Source: Acanthochromis polyacanthus (lineage: Eukaryota > Chordata > Actinopteri > Pomacentridae). From it: a DNA stretch of 64,000 nt. The DNA lies in NCBI RefSeq assembly GCF_021347895.1, contig NC_067130.1, positions 31,553,823-31,617,822 of the forward strand, in the 5' to 3' direction. A program made the translations under genes and the position numbers. This document shows positions 22,690 through 34,800 of the stretch, piece by piece. The notes beneath the pieces were generated by a model, which worked only from the letters and a program-made list of their open reading frames with translations, had not been told where the DNA came from and did no database searches. Each line of letters begins with the position of its first letter. Within the stretch, counting starts at the first letter, position 1.

Positions 22690-22935
22690 TTATATTTTGT
22701 CAGTTGTTTCCCTCATAGTGTCTCTTTTCGTTGCACCTCACCCTAACTGGTGGAGGCAGATATCTGTCAGCCCTGAGCCTGGTTCTGTCGGAGGTTTCTA
22801 AGTGTTCAAAAGGAGTTTTTTTCTTCAACTGTCACCAAAGGGAATCATTGGGTTTCTCTCTTTAAAATTCCATTGTTTGTCTTGACATTACTCTGTAAAG
22901 TACCTGGAAATGATAAAAGTTGTGATTTCATATTA
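22690..22935 (+). repeat. Percomorph interspersed repeat, copy 1
   Basis: Contains 'ggaggcagat', 'gagcctggttctg', 'ggaggtttct', 'aaaaggagttttttt' and a 'gtaaagtacctggaaatgat' stretch. These match the widespread repeat of spiny-rayed fishes that runs 'gagcctggttctgctgga', 'ggtttcttcctgtt' and 'ttgtaaagtgccttgagatg'. The usual GAATT-rich 3' tail has decayed. Confidence 0.75.
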
Positions 22936-23094
22936 GATATATAGAAATATAGGTCAGTTTGACTGAATAGAATCTATAATGCTTTGAAAACAAGCAGTTC
23001 TTTTTTATTGCTGACCAGTATTAGTTTTTGAATGAAAATAGATCTTTCTGGCATAGACAACACAGATATATGTCATCTTTTAGGCTTGTCAACC

Positions 23095-23372
23095 TTCATT
23101 TTATTGCTTATTATTCATATTTTGTCGAATGTTTCCCTCATATGTTCTCTTTTCACTTTTACCTGACCCTAACCAGTCGAGGCAAATGCCTGCCATCCTG
23201 GAACCTGGTTCTTTTGAAGGTTTATTGGTGTTCAAAAGAAGTTTTTCCTTCAGCCGTCACCAAATGGAATCATTGGGGTTTCTTTTTATATTATAAGTCT
23301 TGATGTTACAATGTGAAGCTCCCAGAGGTGACTTATGTTGTGAAATGATGCTAAATAAACAAACCTGAGCTT
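23095..23372 (+). repeat. Percomorph interspersed repeat, copy 2
   Basis: Second diverged copy in the same orientation, with 'cgaggcaaatgcctgccatc', 'aacctggttcttttga', 'aagtttttccttcagccgtc' and an end resembling 'gatgctaaataaac', which recalls the canonical 'ggcgctatataaataaa' tail. Confidence 0.75.
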
Positions 23373-23879
23373 AACTGAACAGACTATATAAGGCTTTCAG
23401 CACATGCAGCCCTTCAGTATTAAAGAAACATCCTTGTTTTGATTGTTTTGGTTCAATTACTGGCACAACTGGAAGTCTTTGAGTTTGTAGACTGAACTGT
23501 GTTGAAGTAGTGATCAAGAAAACCCAACACAAAGTGGACTTCTATTGTTACATAACGTCCTTTCTTTTAATAAATTAGAAAAGGTTTTGGTTCCTTTATT
23601 TTGTTTTTGGAAAAAACTGATCCGTAGTCCACTAACTTGGTGTTACTTATGGTAAATGAATTCACAGTGTGTAAACATGAAACCTTTGTTGGGTTTGACT
23701 CAACTTTAAGACTACCTGGTTAAACTACTACAACCCTTTAATAGTATTTCAGAGTTAGACTAATCAGCTACAATGTCAACGTGAGGACCATTAATAATCT
23801 TGATCAAAGCCCATGTTCTGTTGGGAAACTTTGGGTTCTGGCCTTAATGTGGATGTTACTTAGACCATTATCTAAATGT

Positions 23880-24060
23880 TGTGGTAGTCCAAGCAAAAAG
23901 ACTCCCAATTTGCAGGATAATTTGGCCCACAACACCATAAAAACTGTTCAGAAACATCTGGAGGAACACAACCAAGAGCCCGAACTACCCAGAACCCAAT
24001 CCAGCCAAACCGTTAAGGGAGTCCGACCTGCTGTAGAGAAACTGGAACGTCATCCAGACA
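23880..24060 (+). pseudogene. Possible Tc1-like transposase relic
   Basis: Part of the open frame 23781-24119 reads LAHNTIKTVQKHLEEHNQEPEL. This resembles the region between the second and third catalytic residues of a fish Tc1-like transposase (consensus style AHTAK..QKWFEEHNKE). Neither the preceding QQD nor the following PNPIEHLW is recognisable, so the assignment is weak. Confidence 0.3.
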
Positions 24061-24369
24061 ATCGTACAATGGTGAAATGGATGGTTTGTTGTTTTGGAAA
24101 GAAAAAGACAAAGTGCTAAAGGTTGTTTATTGAGGCATCTACGGTACCGACAGAGATTTTAATCACCAAACTCGGGATCTCCTTTTACATTTCTTCATAC
24201 TTATATTGAATTTCCTGTTTTTGCTTTCTCATGTCACTCATTCAATCCATTTTTCCTCATGTTTTCTTTGTTTTCGCCGCTGTTTCTTCCTCTTCCATCT
24301 TTCCTCCACTGTCACTTTAGCTCCTTCCCTCGTCTTTTTGCTTCCTCGTCTTTCATGATATTTGTTTTC

Positions 24370-24730
24370 CTTCCTCTTCCTCCTCCACATGTGTGACAGG
24401 GTTGGTTTAATTAATACGCCAGCATCTCCCCGCTCTGCTCCGGACATTAATCAGAGGTATTTTCGGGGGAAGCGAGGCAGCGCAGGTGCAGATCGTCGGG
24501 GGCAGAGAGAGACACTCGGATGATGTATGGAAATACAAGGCGAGCCCTGATCCGGCCGTCCAATCATCATCCATCACGGGCCTGGTCGCCGGGTGGAACA
24601 AGCTTCTCCCGCCAATGGGAAAAAGGGAGGCGGCGGATTTACATGGAGCTTTATCAGGACAAACAAGGTGGACGGTTTGTAAGTGGGAGAACAGAAGGCA
24701 AAGTTCCTGCAGGTCCATCTGGACGCTCAG
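24370..24730. promoter_or_regulatory. Candidate conserved noncoding block
   Basis: Begins GGTTTAATTAATACGCC and includes GACATTAATCAGAGG, GC-rich boxes and a CCAAT-type CCGCCAATGGG. It is the most GC-balanced stretch nearby. Overlapping short frames exist on both strands without domain signals, so I do not call a gene. Confidence 0.3.
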
Positions 24731-25044
24731 AATAAAACGTTTTCTTCTTTCTGCAGCTACACGAGTCTTCAGGACGAGGTTTCTTTGTTCACTGAATTCA
24801 CAAAATACTTTAAAAAAAAAGCTTTTTCATGCAATGGCAGCTCCAAATACATCAGCAGAAGAAATTTTCAGAGGATTTTTTTTCCCTAACTAGCAGATTG
24901 GTTTGTTTTCTGCTACAGATTTCAACCCTTTTCAAATAGGCAGTTATTTAAACAGCATCCGATGCCATTTTTTGATGGTTGCTGAGCTCTATTTTTGCAT
25001 TATAGTTGGTTTTTCCTTTTCAAACTATCAGGAAAATTCTCCTA

Positions 25045-25225
25045 AATCATCTCTGATTGGTTTGATACTTAAAAAAACAAACTGTGGATATTTAAAATCT
25101 GTGAAATCCAAGATTGACATGTCAAATACTTTTGTTTTTTATTTTACATTGAAATCTGAGGCTGTTTGAACAACAATATCTCAGGACCTATGAAAGATGA
25201 AAACCTGCCATTTTCACTCTTTTTT
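25045..25225. repeat. Solo fragment of the 16-kb foldback arm
   Basis: 'tggatatttaaaatctgtga', 'gacatgtcaaatac', 'acattgaaatctgaggctg', 'aacaatatctcag' and 'ccattttcact' match the left arm at 16050-16205. It shows that the foldback family has other copies. Confidence 0.7.
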
Positions 25226-25839
25226 TTCTTAGATATTTGCTGTTGCTGCATTTGAAAGGAGAAATATGTAGATTAAAGATGAAAAGCAGTCAGTATTTAC
25301 AGTTTTATCTTGTTTTTTTTTACAGGTAATGTACGAATTTAAGCATTTTTTGTGATTTTAGTGCTAATCTGGAGTGCACTGTATGTGGATGATAGATGTA
25401 CATATGGATTGTTTTAATACATCAGAAACACTTCTTGAGGTCAGAAGTTTAATGTTTTACGCAGATAATGATTAATATATAGATTCAGATCAGCATATTC
25501 TGTCAGTCAGACTTAAACTTTGTGACCTGAAGGATGTCTAACAACCAAAAAACCCCAAGAAAATTCTTGAACCTCACAGCACTTTGCCACCAAACAAAAC
25601 AAGTTTATGTCCTTTAACTGAAATCAGCAGTAATTATTATCACATATTGCACAACGAGGAATAAATTTGAGCCTTTAGACGGCTGCTGAGAGAGAATTCC
25701 TTCCATTGTGAGCGTTGAATGTGAAGTTTCTATTGAAGTTATTGTCTCGTTTTAAGCCGTAAACAATTTTATCAGTGAGTCAGATTCTGTGTTTAAGAGA
25801 CATAAAGATAAATAAACGCGTCGACAAAATGAAATGTTT
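25226..25839. other. Unique sequence, nothing recognised
   Basis: No gene is supported. The last 80 bases ('aataaacgcgtcgacaaaat') recur at 27360 beside the next array boundary, so the array flanks are duplicated too. Confidence 0.5.
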
Positions 25840-27150
25840 CAAAATTAGCCAGTTTTGGATATTTCTAACATAAGAATGGCCACAAAATTTGGCAAAATGA
25901 CCAGTTTTAGATATTACTAGAAAAAAACCCACCAAAACTGGATCAAAGCAAGTGAGTTTTAGATATTTCTAGCACAACAACCACCAACAACTGGATAAAA
26001 TGACCCATTATAAACATTTCACTCAGAAAAACGACAAAAACAGGATCAGAATGACCAGTTTTAGACAGTTTTAGAACAAAAAAAACACCAGAAATTTGAT
26101 CAAACTGACCAGTTGTGGGTTTAAACCACAAAAATGTGGATAAACTGACCCAGTTTTAGATTTTTCTAGTACAATCACCACCAAAAATTGGATAAAATGA
26201 CCCATTTTAAACATTTCACTTAGAAAAACCACCAAAACTATATCAGAATGACTAGTTTTGGTTATTTCCAGCACAAAAACTGGGTCCAAATGAGTGAGTT
26301 TTAGGAATTTGCAGCATGAAAACACCCAAAAACTGCATTAAAAGAAGCAAATTTTAGATATTTCTAGCACAAAAACTACCAAACATTGGATAAAATGAGC
26401 CAATTTTGATATTTCACTCAGAAAAAACACAAAAAAATGGATCCAAATGACCAGTTTTAGACATTTCTAACGCAAAACACACCAAAACTGGATCAAACTG
26501 ACCAGATTTGGATATTTCCAGCACAAAAACTGGGTCCAAATGAGTGAGTTTTATATATTTATAGAATGAAAACATCCAACAACTGTATTAAAATCAGCAA
26601 ACAATAATTTTTGAGACATTTCTAGCAGATAAACCACCAAAAACTGGATCAAAATGACCAATTCTAGATATTTCCAGCACAAAAACTGGGTCCAGATGAG
26701 TGAGTTTTAGGTATTTATAGAATAAGAACATCAGTAAATTGTTAAAAAAAGAAGCAAATTTTCGATGTTTCTAGCACAAAAATTACCAAAACCTGGATAA
26801 AATGAGCTAATTTTGATATTTCACTCAGAAAAATCACCAAAAACTGGATCCAAATGACCAATTTTCGATATTTCCAGCACAAAACCCATCAAATAGGATC
26901 AAAATGACCAGTTTTAGACATTTGTAGAACAAAAAACACCAAAACTGGATCAAAGTGACCAGATGTGGATATTTCCAGCACAAAAAATGGGTCCAAATGA
27001 GTGAATTTTGGGTATTTATAGCATGAAAACACCCAACAAATTTATTAAAATAAGCAAATTTGAGATATTTCTAGCAGGAAAACCACCAAAAACTGGATCA
27101 AAATGATCAGTTTAAGTTATTTCTATCACAAAACTGGATCAAAATGAACA
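25840..27150. repeat. CCAGTTTTAGATATTTC minisatellite, array 1
   Basis: A 50-60 bp unit ('gaccagttttagatatttc', 'tagcacaaaaaccacc', 'aaaaactggatcaaaatga') repeats about 24 times with point changes and indels. Each unit opens with CCAGTTTT and closes with AAAACTGG, inverted complements that can pair. Val/Phe/Leu-rich minus-strand frames are repeat translations. Confidence 0.95.
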
Positions 27151-27420
27151 CATTATCACACCTTTATCATGCTGAGTTTCTCTAAATTAGAGTCCTGCAG
27201 GTTCTCATTTCAGGCATTTATTTTGTCATTTCTTTCTTTTGTGTGCTTTTAAATGTGGGGTTTATGTGTCTCTGCGTTTGAGAACCAGGTAAACTCTCCT
27301 CACATGATCTGATTTGTTGTTTATTTCTGTAGAGTGACATTATTTGTCTCATCTGAATAAAAATAAACGAGTCGACAAAGCAAAATGTTTCCGTCATTGT
27401 AACTTTTTGAAGGACGGCAG
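27151..27420. repeat. Duplicated array flank, copy A
   Basis: 'cctttatcatgctgagtttc', 'gcatttattttgtcatttct' and 'aggtaaactctcctcacatg' are repeated at 29600-29800 after array 2, so array plus flank was duplicated as a block of about 2.4 kb. Confidence 0.85.
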
Positions 27421-27529
27421 CCTCTCCTTGGTTCCAACCTTTTGATAGAACGCTAATATTAATCCCTATAATAAAGAGATAATTTATTAAAAAGCTGAAA
27501 AGATAATCTGAAACGAAAACAAGCCCAAA

Positions 27530-27770
27530 TGTTTGGGAGCTCCGTGCACCTAGCAGCCACTGTCTGCCGCAAACACACTGAGCTTTTTTTCAGCGGCATT
27601 ATTTAAAAATGCAAATAGATGCAATTACGCCGCCTTGTTTATCAGCAGCTATTACCAGTATTTTGCTGAAGAGGAGCCACATTTCAAAGCGTTCGCCGTC
27701 GGCCGCTCGCTAGCACAGATAACGAGTTTCCCCCCTCGCAGATGTAATTACAAAACTATTTTCTGGAAAA
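27530..27770. promoter_or_regulatory. Candidate conserved noncoding block
   Basis: Contains an octamer-like AAATGCAAATAGATGCAATT, TTATCAGCAGCTATTACC and GC-rich flanks with no coding frame. The octamer ATGCAAAT is a POU-factor core. The functional role is inference. Confidence 0.33.
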
Positions 27771-28119
27771 CAACTCTGGTTCCGCGACCCCCAAAACACA
27801 CACACACACGCAAACATACACATGTATGTAGGAAAACACACGCCTGTCCTGCAGCAGCTTCTAAAAATAGTCCTCAGATAGAGATCAGTTGATGGATTCA
27901 TTACTGGGATTAATAAGAATCATTTGCTGTGTGTGTGCATTAATCCACTCATTTAACATCATCATTTTCAGATTTCTCTTTAACAGAACATTTAATTTGA
28001 AGCAGTTTTTTCCCCAAGCAGAATTATCTTCTGCTGCAAGAAGACATTTATTAAAACTGCAGAGGAGGTCACTGTTAGATCAGTAAAAAGATTCACCTGC
28101 AAACAGGCTAGAAATGAAG
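27771..28119. other. Unique sequence with a short CA patch
   Basis: A short CACACA patch near 27795 and otherwise featureless sequence before array 2. No gene is supported. Confidence 0.5.
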
Positions 28120-29600
28120 TGACACTGGATAAAAAAGACAGTTCGAGATGTTTCTAGCACAAAAACAACCAAATAAATGAATGACCAGCCAGTTTCACAT
28201 GTTTCTAGTGCAAAAAACACCAAAAACTGGTTCAAAATGAGTAGCGTTTAGATATTTGTAGCATTAAAATTAGCAAAAACTGGATCAAAACAAGAACATT
28301 TTAGGCATTTCTAGCATGAAAACACTCAAAAAATGGATCAAATGACCATGTTTTAGTTATTTCAACTACAAAAACTGAATGCAGTGACTGTAAGAATAAT
28401 ACTGGAGAAAAAAGACAGTTCTAGATGTTTCTAGCACAAAAACAACCAAAAAAAATGAATGAGTTTAAGAAATTTCTAGAACTAAAACAACCAAAAACGT
28501 GGTCAGAATGAGCAAGTGTTACATATTTGTAGCACAAAAACAACCAAAAGATGGATCAAAATGAGCAACTTTCAGAAATTTCTAGAAAAAAAAACACCAA
28601 AAACTGGGTCAAAACAAGTGAGTTTTAGATATTTCTATGACAAAAAACAACCAAAAAAATAATCAAAATGACCAGTTTTCGATGTTTCTAGCACAGAAAC
28701 AACTAAAAAATGGACCAAAATGAGTAAGTTTAAGACATTTATTGAAAAAAAAAGTCCGAAACTGGATAAATATGAGCCAGTTTTAGATGTTTCAAGCACA
28801 AAAACGAACAAAACTAGACAAAAATGATCAAAATGAGCAAGCTTTTGATATTTCTAGCACAAAAACCGGATGAAAATTAGATGTTTCCAGCACAAAACCA
28901 CAAAAACTGGATCAAAATGAGTGATTTTAAGACATTTTTAGAACAAAAACAACCAAAAACGGGATCAGAATGAACAAATTTGAGATATTTGTAGCACAAG
29001 AACCACCAAAAAAAGGATCAAAATGACTAGTTTTAGATGTTTCCAACATAAAAATTGGATCAAAATGACCAGCTTTAGATGTTTCTAGCACAAAAACCAA
29101 CAAAACTCGACCAGAATGGTCAAAATGAGCAAGCTTTTGATATTTCTAGCACAAAAACCAGATGAAAATTAGATGTTTCCAGCACACAACCACAAAAACT
29201 GGATCAAAATGAGTGAGTTTAAGACTTTTTAGAACAAAAACAACCAAAAACTGGGTCAGAATGAACAAATTTGAGACACTGTAGCACAAGAACCATAAAA
29301 AAAGGATCAAAATGACCAGTTTTAGATATTTTAAGCATAAAAACTGAATAAAAATGACCAGTTTTAGATATTTCCAACACAAAAACTGGGTCAAAATGAG
29401 TGCGTTTTAGAAATCTGTAGCACAAAACCAACAAAACTGGATCAAAATAAGTGAGTTTAAGAGATTTCTAGAACAAAAACCAACAAAACTGAATCAAAAC
29501 GACCAGTTTAAAATATTTCTAACACAAAACCACCAGAAACCGGATCAAAATTATCAAAATGTGCGAGTTTTAGATATTTCCACCACCAAAACTGGATCAA
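28120..29600. repeat. CCAGTTTTAGATATTTC minisatellite, array 2
   Basis: Same unit as array 1, about 27 copies. An internal higher-order duplication is visible: 28830-28990 recurs at 29110-29270 ('aagcttttgatatttctagc', 'tgaaaattagatgtttccag'). Confidence 0.95.
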
Positions 29601-29815
29601 AATTGACAAATTATCACCCCTTTATCATGCTGAGTTTCTGTAAATTAGAATTACAGCTCTGCAGATTCTCGTTTCAGGCATTCGTTTTCTAATTTCTTTC
29701 TTTTGTGAGTTTGTAAATGTGCAGTTCATGTGCCTCTGCATTAAAATCCAGGTAAACTCTCCTCACATGTTCTGATTTGTTGTTTACTTCTATATCTAAA
29801 CCTTTATTCTCCTCC
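29601..29815. repeat. Duplicated array flank, copy B
   Basis: Paralogue of 27160-27330 with clear but imperfect identity over about 200 bases, ending near 'gatttgttgtttacttct'. Confidence 0.85.
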
Positions 29816-30450
29816 TTTTATTGATCCGGTTTAATCCAAACGTCGATCAATAACGTTGGCTGAAGGCGGAGTTTCCCGTCACGTGTGTTTCCGCGCTGTT
29901 GTCATGTCAACACGTAAGGTGTGAAGTGAAATTCATACGTTCATCATCCGCCATCTGTGCACATGTCAGCCTGTCACACAAACAAACAAAAAAACAACAC
30001 AACGAAACAAAGATAGAAGCGGTCCACACCTGCAAACACACACCTGCACACGCTAACAGACACGCATCACATGTGGAGGCGCAGATGCAACATATTTGAC
30101 ACACACACACACACACACACACACAGTGCTGGTGCCTCAGGTGTGTGTGTTGAATGCACAGGACGCCACGCCACACATGAGTGGTCGTCACGGCGATGGA
30201 TGACAGATGTAGTACTCTGGTCTAGGCTCGGTTCCAGACACACAACGCAACACAACACGACACACACAGCCAAAGCCACTCTTCATTTATCAATAATTGG
30301 TTTTTAATTCCATTTGGCAGCCAGCAGCCCGAACGGCAGAACAACGACAATAATTAGTCCATCAGAGAGAAAGCAGAAGAAGAAGAAGAGGTGGAGGGGA
30401 AAGTTTCAGGGAGCGTCGCAAAAGTGAGGCAAACCCACCGGACAGCTGGA
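29816..30450. other. Unique sequence with a (CA)n run at 30099-30125
   Basis: Mixed unique sequence with a 27-bp CA run and a GAAGAAG patch near 30375. The region 30290-30400 ('caataattgg', 'gacaataattagtcc') has homeodomain-type cores. No coding gene is supported. Confidence 0.45.
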
Positions 30451-31725
30451 ATGATCTGGGTTTAGATATTTCTGGAACAAAACCTGAGACTTTTAGATAT
30501 TTTTAGCACGAAAACCACCAAAAATTGGGTCAAAACGAGCAAATTTGACATATTTGTAGCATTAAACTAGCAAAAACTGGACCAAAACAGCAACATTGTA
30601 GGCATTTCCAGCATGAAAACACTCAAAAGCTGGACCAAAATGAGCAAGTTTTAGTTATTTCTAGTATAAAACTGGATAAAATTACCAGTTTTAGATGTTT
30701 CTAGCAGAAAAAAACACCAAGAACTGGATCAAAATGGGCAAGTTTAAGGTATTTCTAGCACAAAATCTGGATCAAACAAGCCAATTTTAGATATCTCTTC
30801 CACAAAACCCCTCAAAAATGGGATCAAAATTAGTCTGGTTTGGATAGTTCTAGCAGGAAAACACCAAAAAACTGGATCAAAATTAGCAAGTTTTAGTTAT
30901 TCTAGTACAAAAACTGGAAAAAATTACCAGTTTTAGATGTTTCTAGCAGAAAAATTACCAAAGACTATATCAAAATTAATTGGTTTTAGATGTTTCTAGC
31001 ACAAAAACTGGATTTAAATGAGTGAGTTTTACATGTACAAAAAGTTTTACATGTACAAAAAACATGTTTTTGTTTCTGGTACAAAAAACACCAGAAACTC
31101 GTTCAAAATGAGCAACTTTTAGTATTAAAATGAGCAAAAACTGGATCAAAACAAGAACATTTTAGGCATTTCTAGTATGAAAACACTCAAAAACTGGATC
31201 GAAATGACCAATTTTTAGTTATTTCAACTACAAAAACTGGATAAAATGACCAGCTTAAGATGTTTCTAGCAGAAAAATTACCAAACACTGGATCAAAATG
31301 AATGAGTTTTTGATGTTTTTAGCACAAAAACCACCAAAACTGGAACAAAATGAGCGACTTAAATATTTCTCACATTAAAATGAACAAAAACTGCATCAAA
31401 ATAGGTTTTCCTAGTGCAGAACCCCAAAAAACTGGATCAAAGTGACCAGTTTTGAGATGTTTCTAGCACAAAAACTGAATCAAAATGAGTGAGTTTTAGA
31501 CATTTCTAGCACAAATACTGGTTTAACACGAGAGACTTTAAGACATTTGTAGCATGAAAATGACCAAAACTTGGGTCAAAATGACCAGTTTTAGATTTTT
31601 CTAGCACAAAAACCACCAAAAACTGGACCAAAATGAGCATGTTTTAGATGTTTCTAGCACAAATTCTGGATCAAAATTAGGCAGTTTTAGATATTTCCAG
31701 AACAATAACCATCAAAAACTGGACC
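30451..31725. repeat. CCAGTTTTAGATATTTC minisatellite, array 3
   Basis: Same family as arrays 1 and 2, more diverged, with units from 35 to 60 bases. A local duplication 'gttttacatgtacaaaaa' occurs near 31025-31060. Confidence 0.93.
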
Positions 31726-32544
31726 AATAGAATGCCAATTAAAACATGAAACAGAAAACTAACTTCAGTATCTCGATAAAGAACAACAAACGTTCCTCTA
31801 TTAGGTCTAAGAGGTGCAGGTGAGTTTCAGTGAGGTTTAGGAGAGTTGGTATGAGAAATAATACAACTTAAACTGAAACTAAAGATTCTCAGCTAGAATT
31901 CTTTTGTTGTAAAAAAAAAAAAAAAGCTGTGAAAAGTTCCAGTAATTCCCAGATACTCTCAGATGTTTAAAGGCAGAAAGTTCTTCAAAGATGCTCTTTC
32001 TTATCCCAAAACATTGTGGAAATGTTTCATAGAAGAACGTTCTTAACAGCAGCGTCTCCAAAATGGTGAAACGCTCTACTTTTTGTTGATATTTTAAGTT
32101 ACAGGAACATTTTTAGAAACATATTTGTTGGACTTTGGTTTGTTCTTCTTTGGTCATCATGGAACATAGTCTCCAAAACATCTTCCAAACATTCTCCTAA
32201 TGTCAAAAAGTTCTGTCTTAGTTCACTTTTTTCCTCAAACAAAGGCGATCTGAAGAGATAAATATCCTTAAAACATCAGATTAAATTGTTTTTTGGGAGA
32301 AAAAAACTAGACTTACCTGAATAGAGTTGTCCAAACAGACCAAAGTGTTGGTGAAACATCCAGTTCTTCTCCTGGGACCAGAAGTTTCTTTGGGCTCTGG
32401 AGTCCAAATTCACTCAATTTACATCCCAACTGTAAAACAAAGATGACCAGAAACAGGATTCATCTTCCTTCAGCTCTTACTTCACTCAGTTGCCCACCAT
32501 GTTTCTTTTTTGGTGGCATCTCTCAGTTCACAGGTTATTATTAT
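31726..32544. other. Unique sequence, nothing recognised
   Basis: AT-rich with a run of 15 A residues at about 31911-31925. No exon or RNA gene is supported. Confidence 0.5.
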
Positions 32545-33287
32545 TACCTCACTTCCTGCTTTTATCACATCACTTCCTGCTGTTTCACATCATTTCCTGC
32601 TTTTTCACATCACTTCCTGCTTTTTCACATCACTTCCTGCTGTTTCACATCACTTCCTGCTTTATCACATCACTTCCTGCTTTTTCACATCACTTCCTGC
32701 TTTTATCACATCACTTCCTGCTTTTTCACATCACTTCCTGCTTTTTCACATCACTTCCTGCTTTTATCACATCACTTCCTGCTTTATCACATCACTTCCT
32801 TCTTTATCACATCACTTCCTGCTTTTATCACATCACTTCCTGCTGTTTCACATCACTTCCTGCTTTTTCACATCACTTCCTGCTTTTATCACATCACTTC
32901 CTGCTTTATCACATCACTTCCTTCTTTATCACATCACTTCCTGCTTTTATCACATCACTTCCTGCTGTTCCACATCACTTCCTGCTTTTTCACATCACTT
33001 CCTGCTTTATCACATCACTTCCTGCTTTTTCACATCACTTCCTGCTTTTTCACACCACTTCCTGCTTTTATCACATCACTTCCTGCTTTATCACATCACT
33101 TCCTTCTTTATCTCATCACTTCCTGCTTTTATCACATCACTTCCTGCTGTTCCACATCACTTCCTGCTTTATCACATCACTTCCTGCTTTTTCACATCAC
33201 TTCCTGCTGTTTCACATCACTTCCTGCTTTATCACATCACTTCCTACTTTATCACATCACTTCCTGCTTTTTCACAGCACTTTCTGT
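32545..33287. repeat. 20-21 bp tandem array with ETS core (about 36 copies)
   Basis: The unit CACATCACTTCCTGCTTTTT varies only in its T-rich end (TTTTT, TTTAT, TTTTAT, TGTTT). On the opposite strand it reads GCAGGAAGTGATGTG, so every copy carries the ETS-factor core GGAAGT. Three overlapping plus-strand frames of 259-343 codons exist only because the unit lacks stops in all frames; their Ser/Leu/His/Phe-rich products are artefacts. Confidence 0.98.
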
Positions 33288-33539
33288 GATAAAGCAGGTC
33301 TACCTTTGTCTGTAAAAAATGGTTGTTCTGTCAGTTTTCTTTCACTTTCTACAAGTGGAGTTGTAAAAATCTGTAAGGATTTTCCATATGCAGCAACCCA
33401 GGAAACTTTTAAATCAATTACTGTAATTGTCTGGAAGCTGCTTTTAGCTCAGTGTGATGGAGATTTAAATCAAATTGTGATATTTCCTGGTTTATCTGGG
33501 GACTTTAGCGGCACATTTTAGCTTTTAAACTAAAAATTT

Positions 33540-34040
33540 TAACTCACCAAAGACCGTGGATGACTTTGCCGTGACCCTGCAGTCGACGTTCCAGCATCAC
33601 ATAATCAGATTTAATCCTCCAGATTCTGCTGCAGTTCATGACATCTGATTCCTGTGAACTCTATAGATTAATTAATTCCATTAGTAAGAGTGGAAGCTGC
33701 AGAATCCGTGCCCTCCGACCTGTTCGGTTTTGCGGAGCGGCAGATTGCAGAGCTGCTGACCTTATTCAGAGAACCACACAAAACACGTCAGTTTTTGAAA
33801 ATCTGTTTCATACATGCACATTTCTGGTGATTTTAACGCCGTCAAATGCATGTTTTTAACCCCAACAGTCAGCAGCGTCCATGAGTGTCAGCCGTCTGCT
33901 GACAGGGCGATGACGGAGACATAAATAAAAAACACACATTTAATCCAAATTACTGTAAAGCCCCCGAGGCAGTTTAATTAAATACGCATCATCACCAGAG
34001 AAAACACCAGTTATAGAGGCAAGAAAAGGCACAAAACTTG
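33540..34040. promoter_or_regulatory. Candidate conserved noncoding block
   Basis: Unique sequence with TAGATTAATTAATTCCATTAG, CAGTTTAATTAAATACGCATC and GC-rich pieces, without repeats. The region 33930-34010 looks especially enhancer-like. Regulatory function is inference. Confidence 0.3.
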
Positions 34041-34424
34041 TAAATAAGTACAATATAAACACAGAAATATGAGCAATTATTACTTTATGAAGCATAATGC
34101 ACAGAATTAAGTGTCTTTTTATTTAGTTTATGCACATGCTTTGGCAGAATATTTAGATATTTATGTTGAACGTCAATAAAACTGCAAGAAATTGAATTAC
34201 TGCATCTTGAGAGAGTCAGACAAAATGAAAAAAGCTGTTTTATTTGATCCATTTTGCATCAAAACAATCTTTACTTTTAAGTTGAGCTTTTATTGTGATA
34301 GTTTTAAGACTAATAGCACATTCTGTATCTTGTATTTGTTTCAGAACAGTTAAAACCACACAGATCGTCTCATATTCGATGTTATCATATTTGCAGATAT
34401 TTTTTTTATTTCTACAATTCTACA

Positions 34425-34800
34425 ATTTCATTTAGCAGACGCTTTTGTCCACAGCGACGTACAACACAAGCAAGAATTCAGACATCAGGAAAAACCTGTA
34501 GTAAGTGCGATTGGTCAAAGGTGTTGCTAACTGATAGCAGGAGTTGGGTCTATCTGAACCAATGGAAGATGGACATCTTGGAATTTTCTTTAAAGCACCG
34601 GTGAGAATTTCTTCAGAAGTATGTTTTTCATTAGAGAAAGACAAGACTGCTTGTTCAGCACTCAAGAGTCATGCCAGCCATTGGGGACAGTTTATCATTG
34701 GTGTTTTATCTCCAGTAGTCCTTCCCATACTGGGAGTCAAACCCAGGCTGCTTAGGTGAAAACCAGGAATCCTCACCGCTAGACCATATGGGACTAGTGG
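34425..34800 (-). repeat. tRNA-Glu-bearing repeat unit, isolated copy
   Basis: The unit runs from 'tttagcagacgcttttgtcc' (a motif common in teleost repeats) through 'gagttgggtctatctgaacc', 'atggaagatggacatcttgg' and 'aagactgcttgttcagcact' to a tRNA-Glu-like block at 34722-34793. The same order is amplified at 43.6-48.2 kb. Read on the minus strand, tRNA first and body after, it has the layout of a tRNA-derived SINE, but no 3' tail or target duplication is clear. Confidence 0.7.
34722..34793 (-). pseudogene. tRNA-Glu(TTC)-like pseudogene
   Basis: The reverse complement starts TCCCATATGGTCTAGCGGTG and ends GACTCCCAGTATGGGAA, with loop TTTTCAC (anticodon TTC). The acceptor stem is intact. The 3' side of the anticodon stem reads CTAAG instead of CCAGG, breaking the stem. 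Confidence 0.85.

Noticed and set aside
25943..29434. Minus-strand frames with repeated 'DPVFVLEISKTGH' motifs
   Set aside because: They are the translated 50-60 bp minisatellite unit; indels shift them between frames.
32545..33287. CRISPR-like regular repeat arrays
   Set aside because: The repeats are contiguous or separated by repeat-derived sequence, not by unique spacers, there are no cas genes, and the genome is clearly that of a vertebrate.
32443..33521. Three overlapping plus-strand frames of 259-343 codons, rich in Ser, Leu, Pro, His and Phe
   Set aside because: They are translations of the 20-21 bp CACATCACTTCCTGC array, which has no stop in any plus frame. All three frames give the same type of product, so none is a gene.
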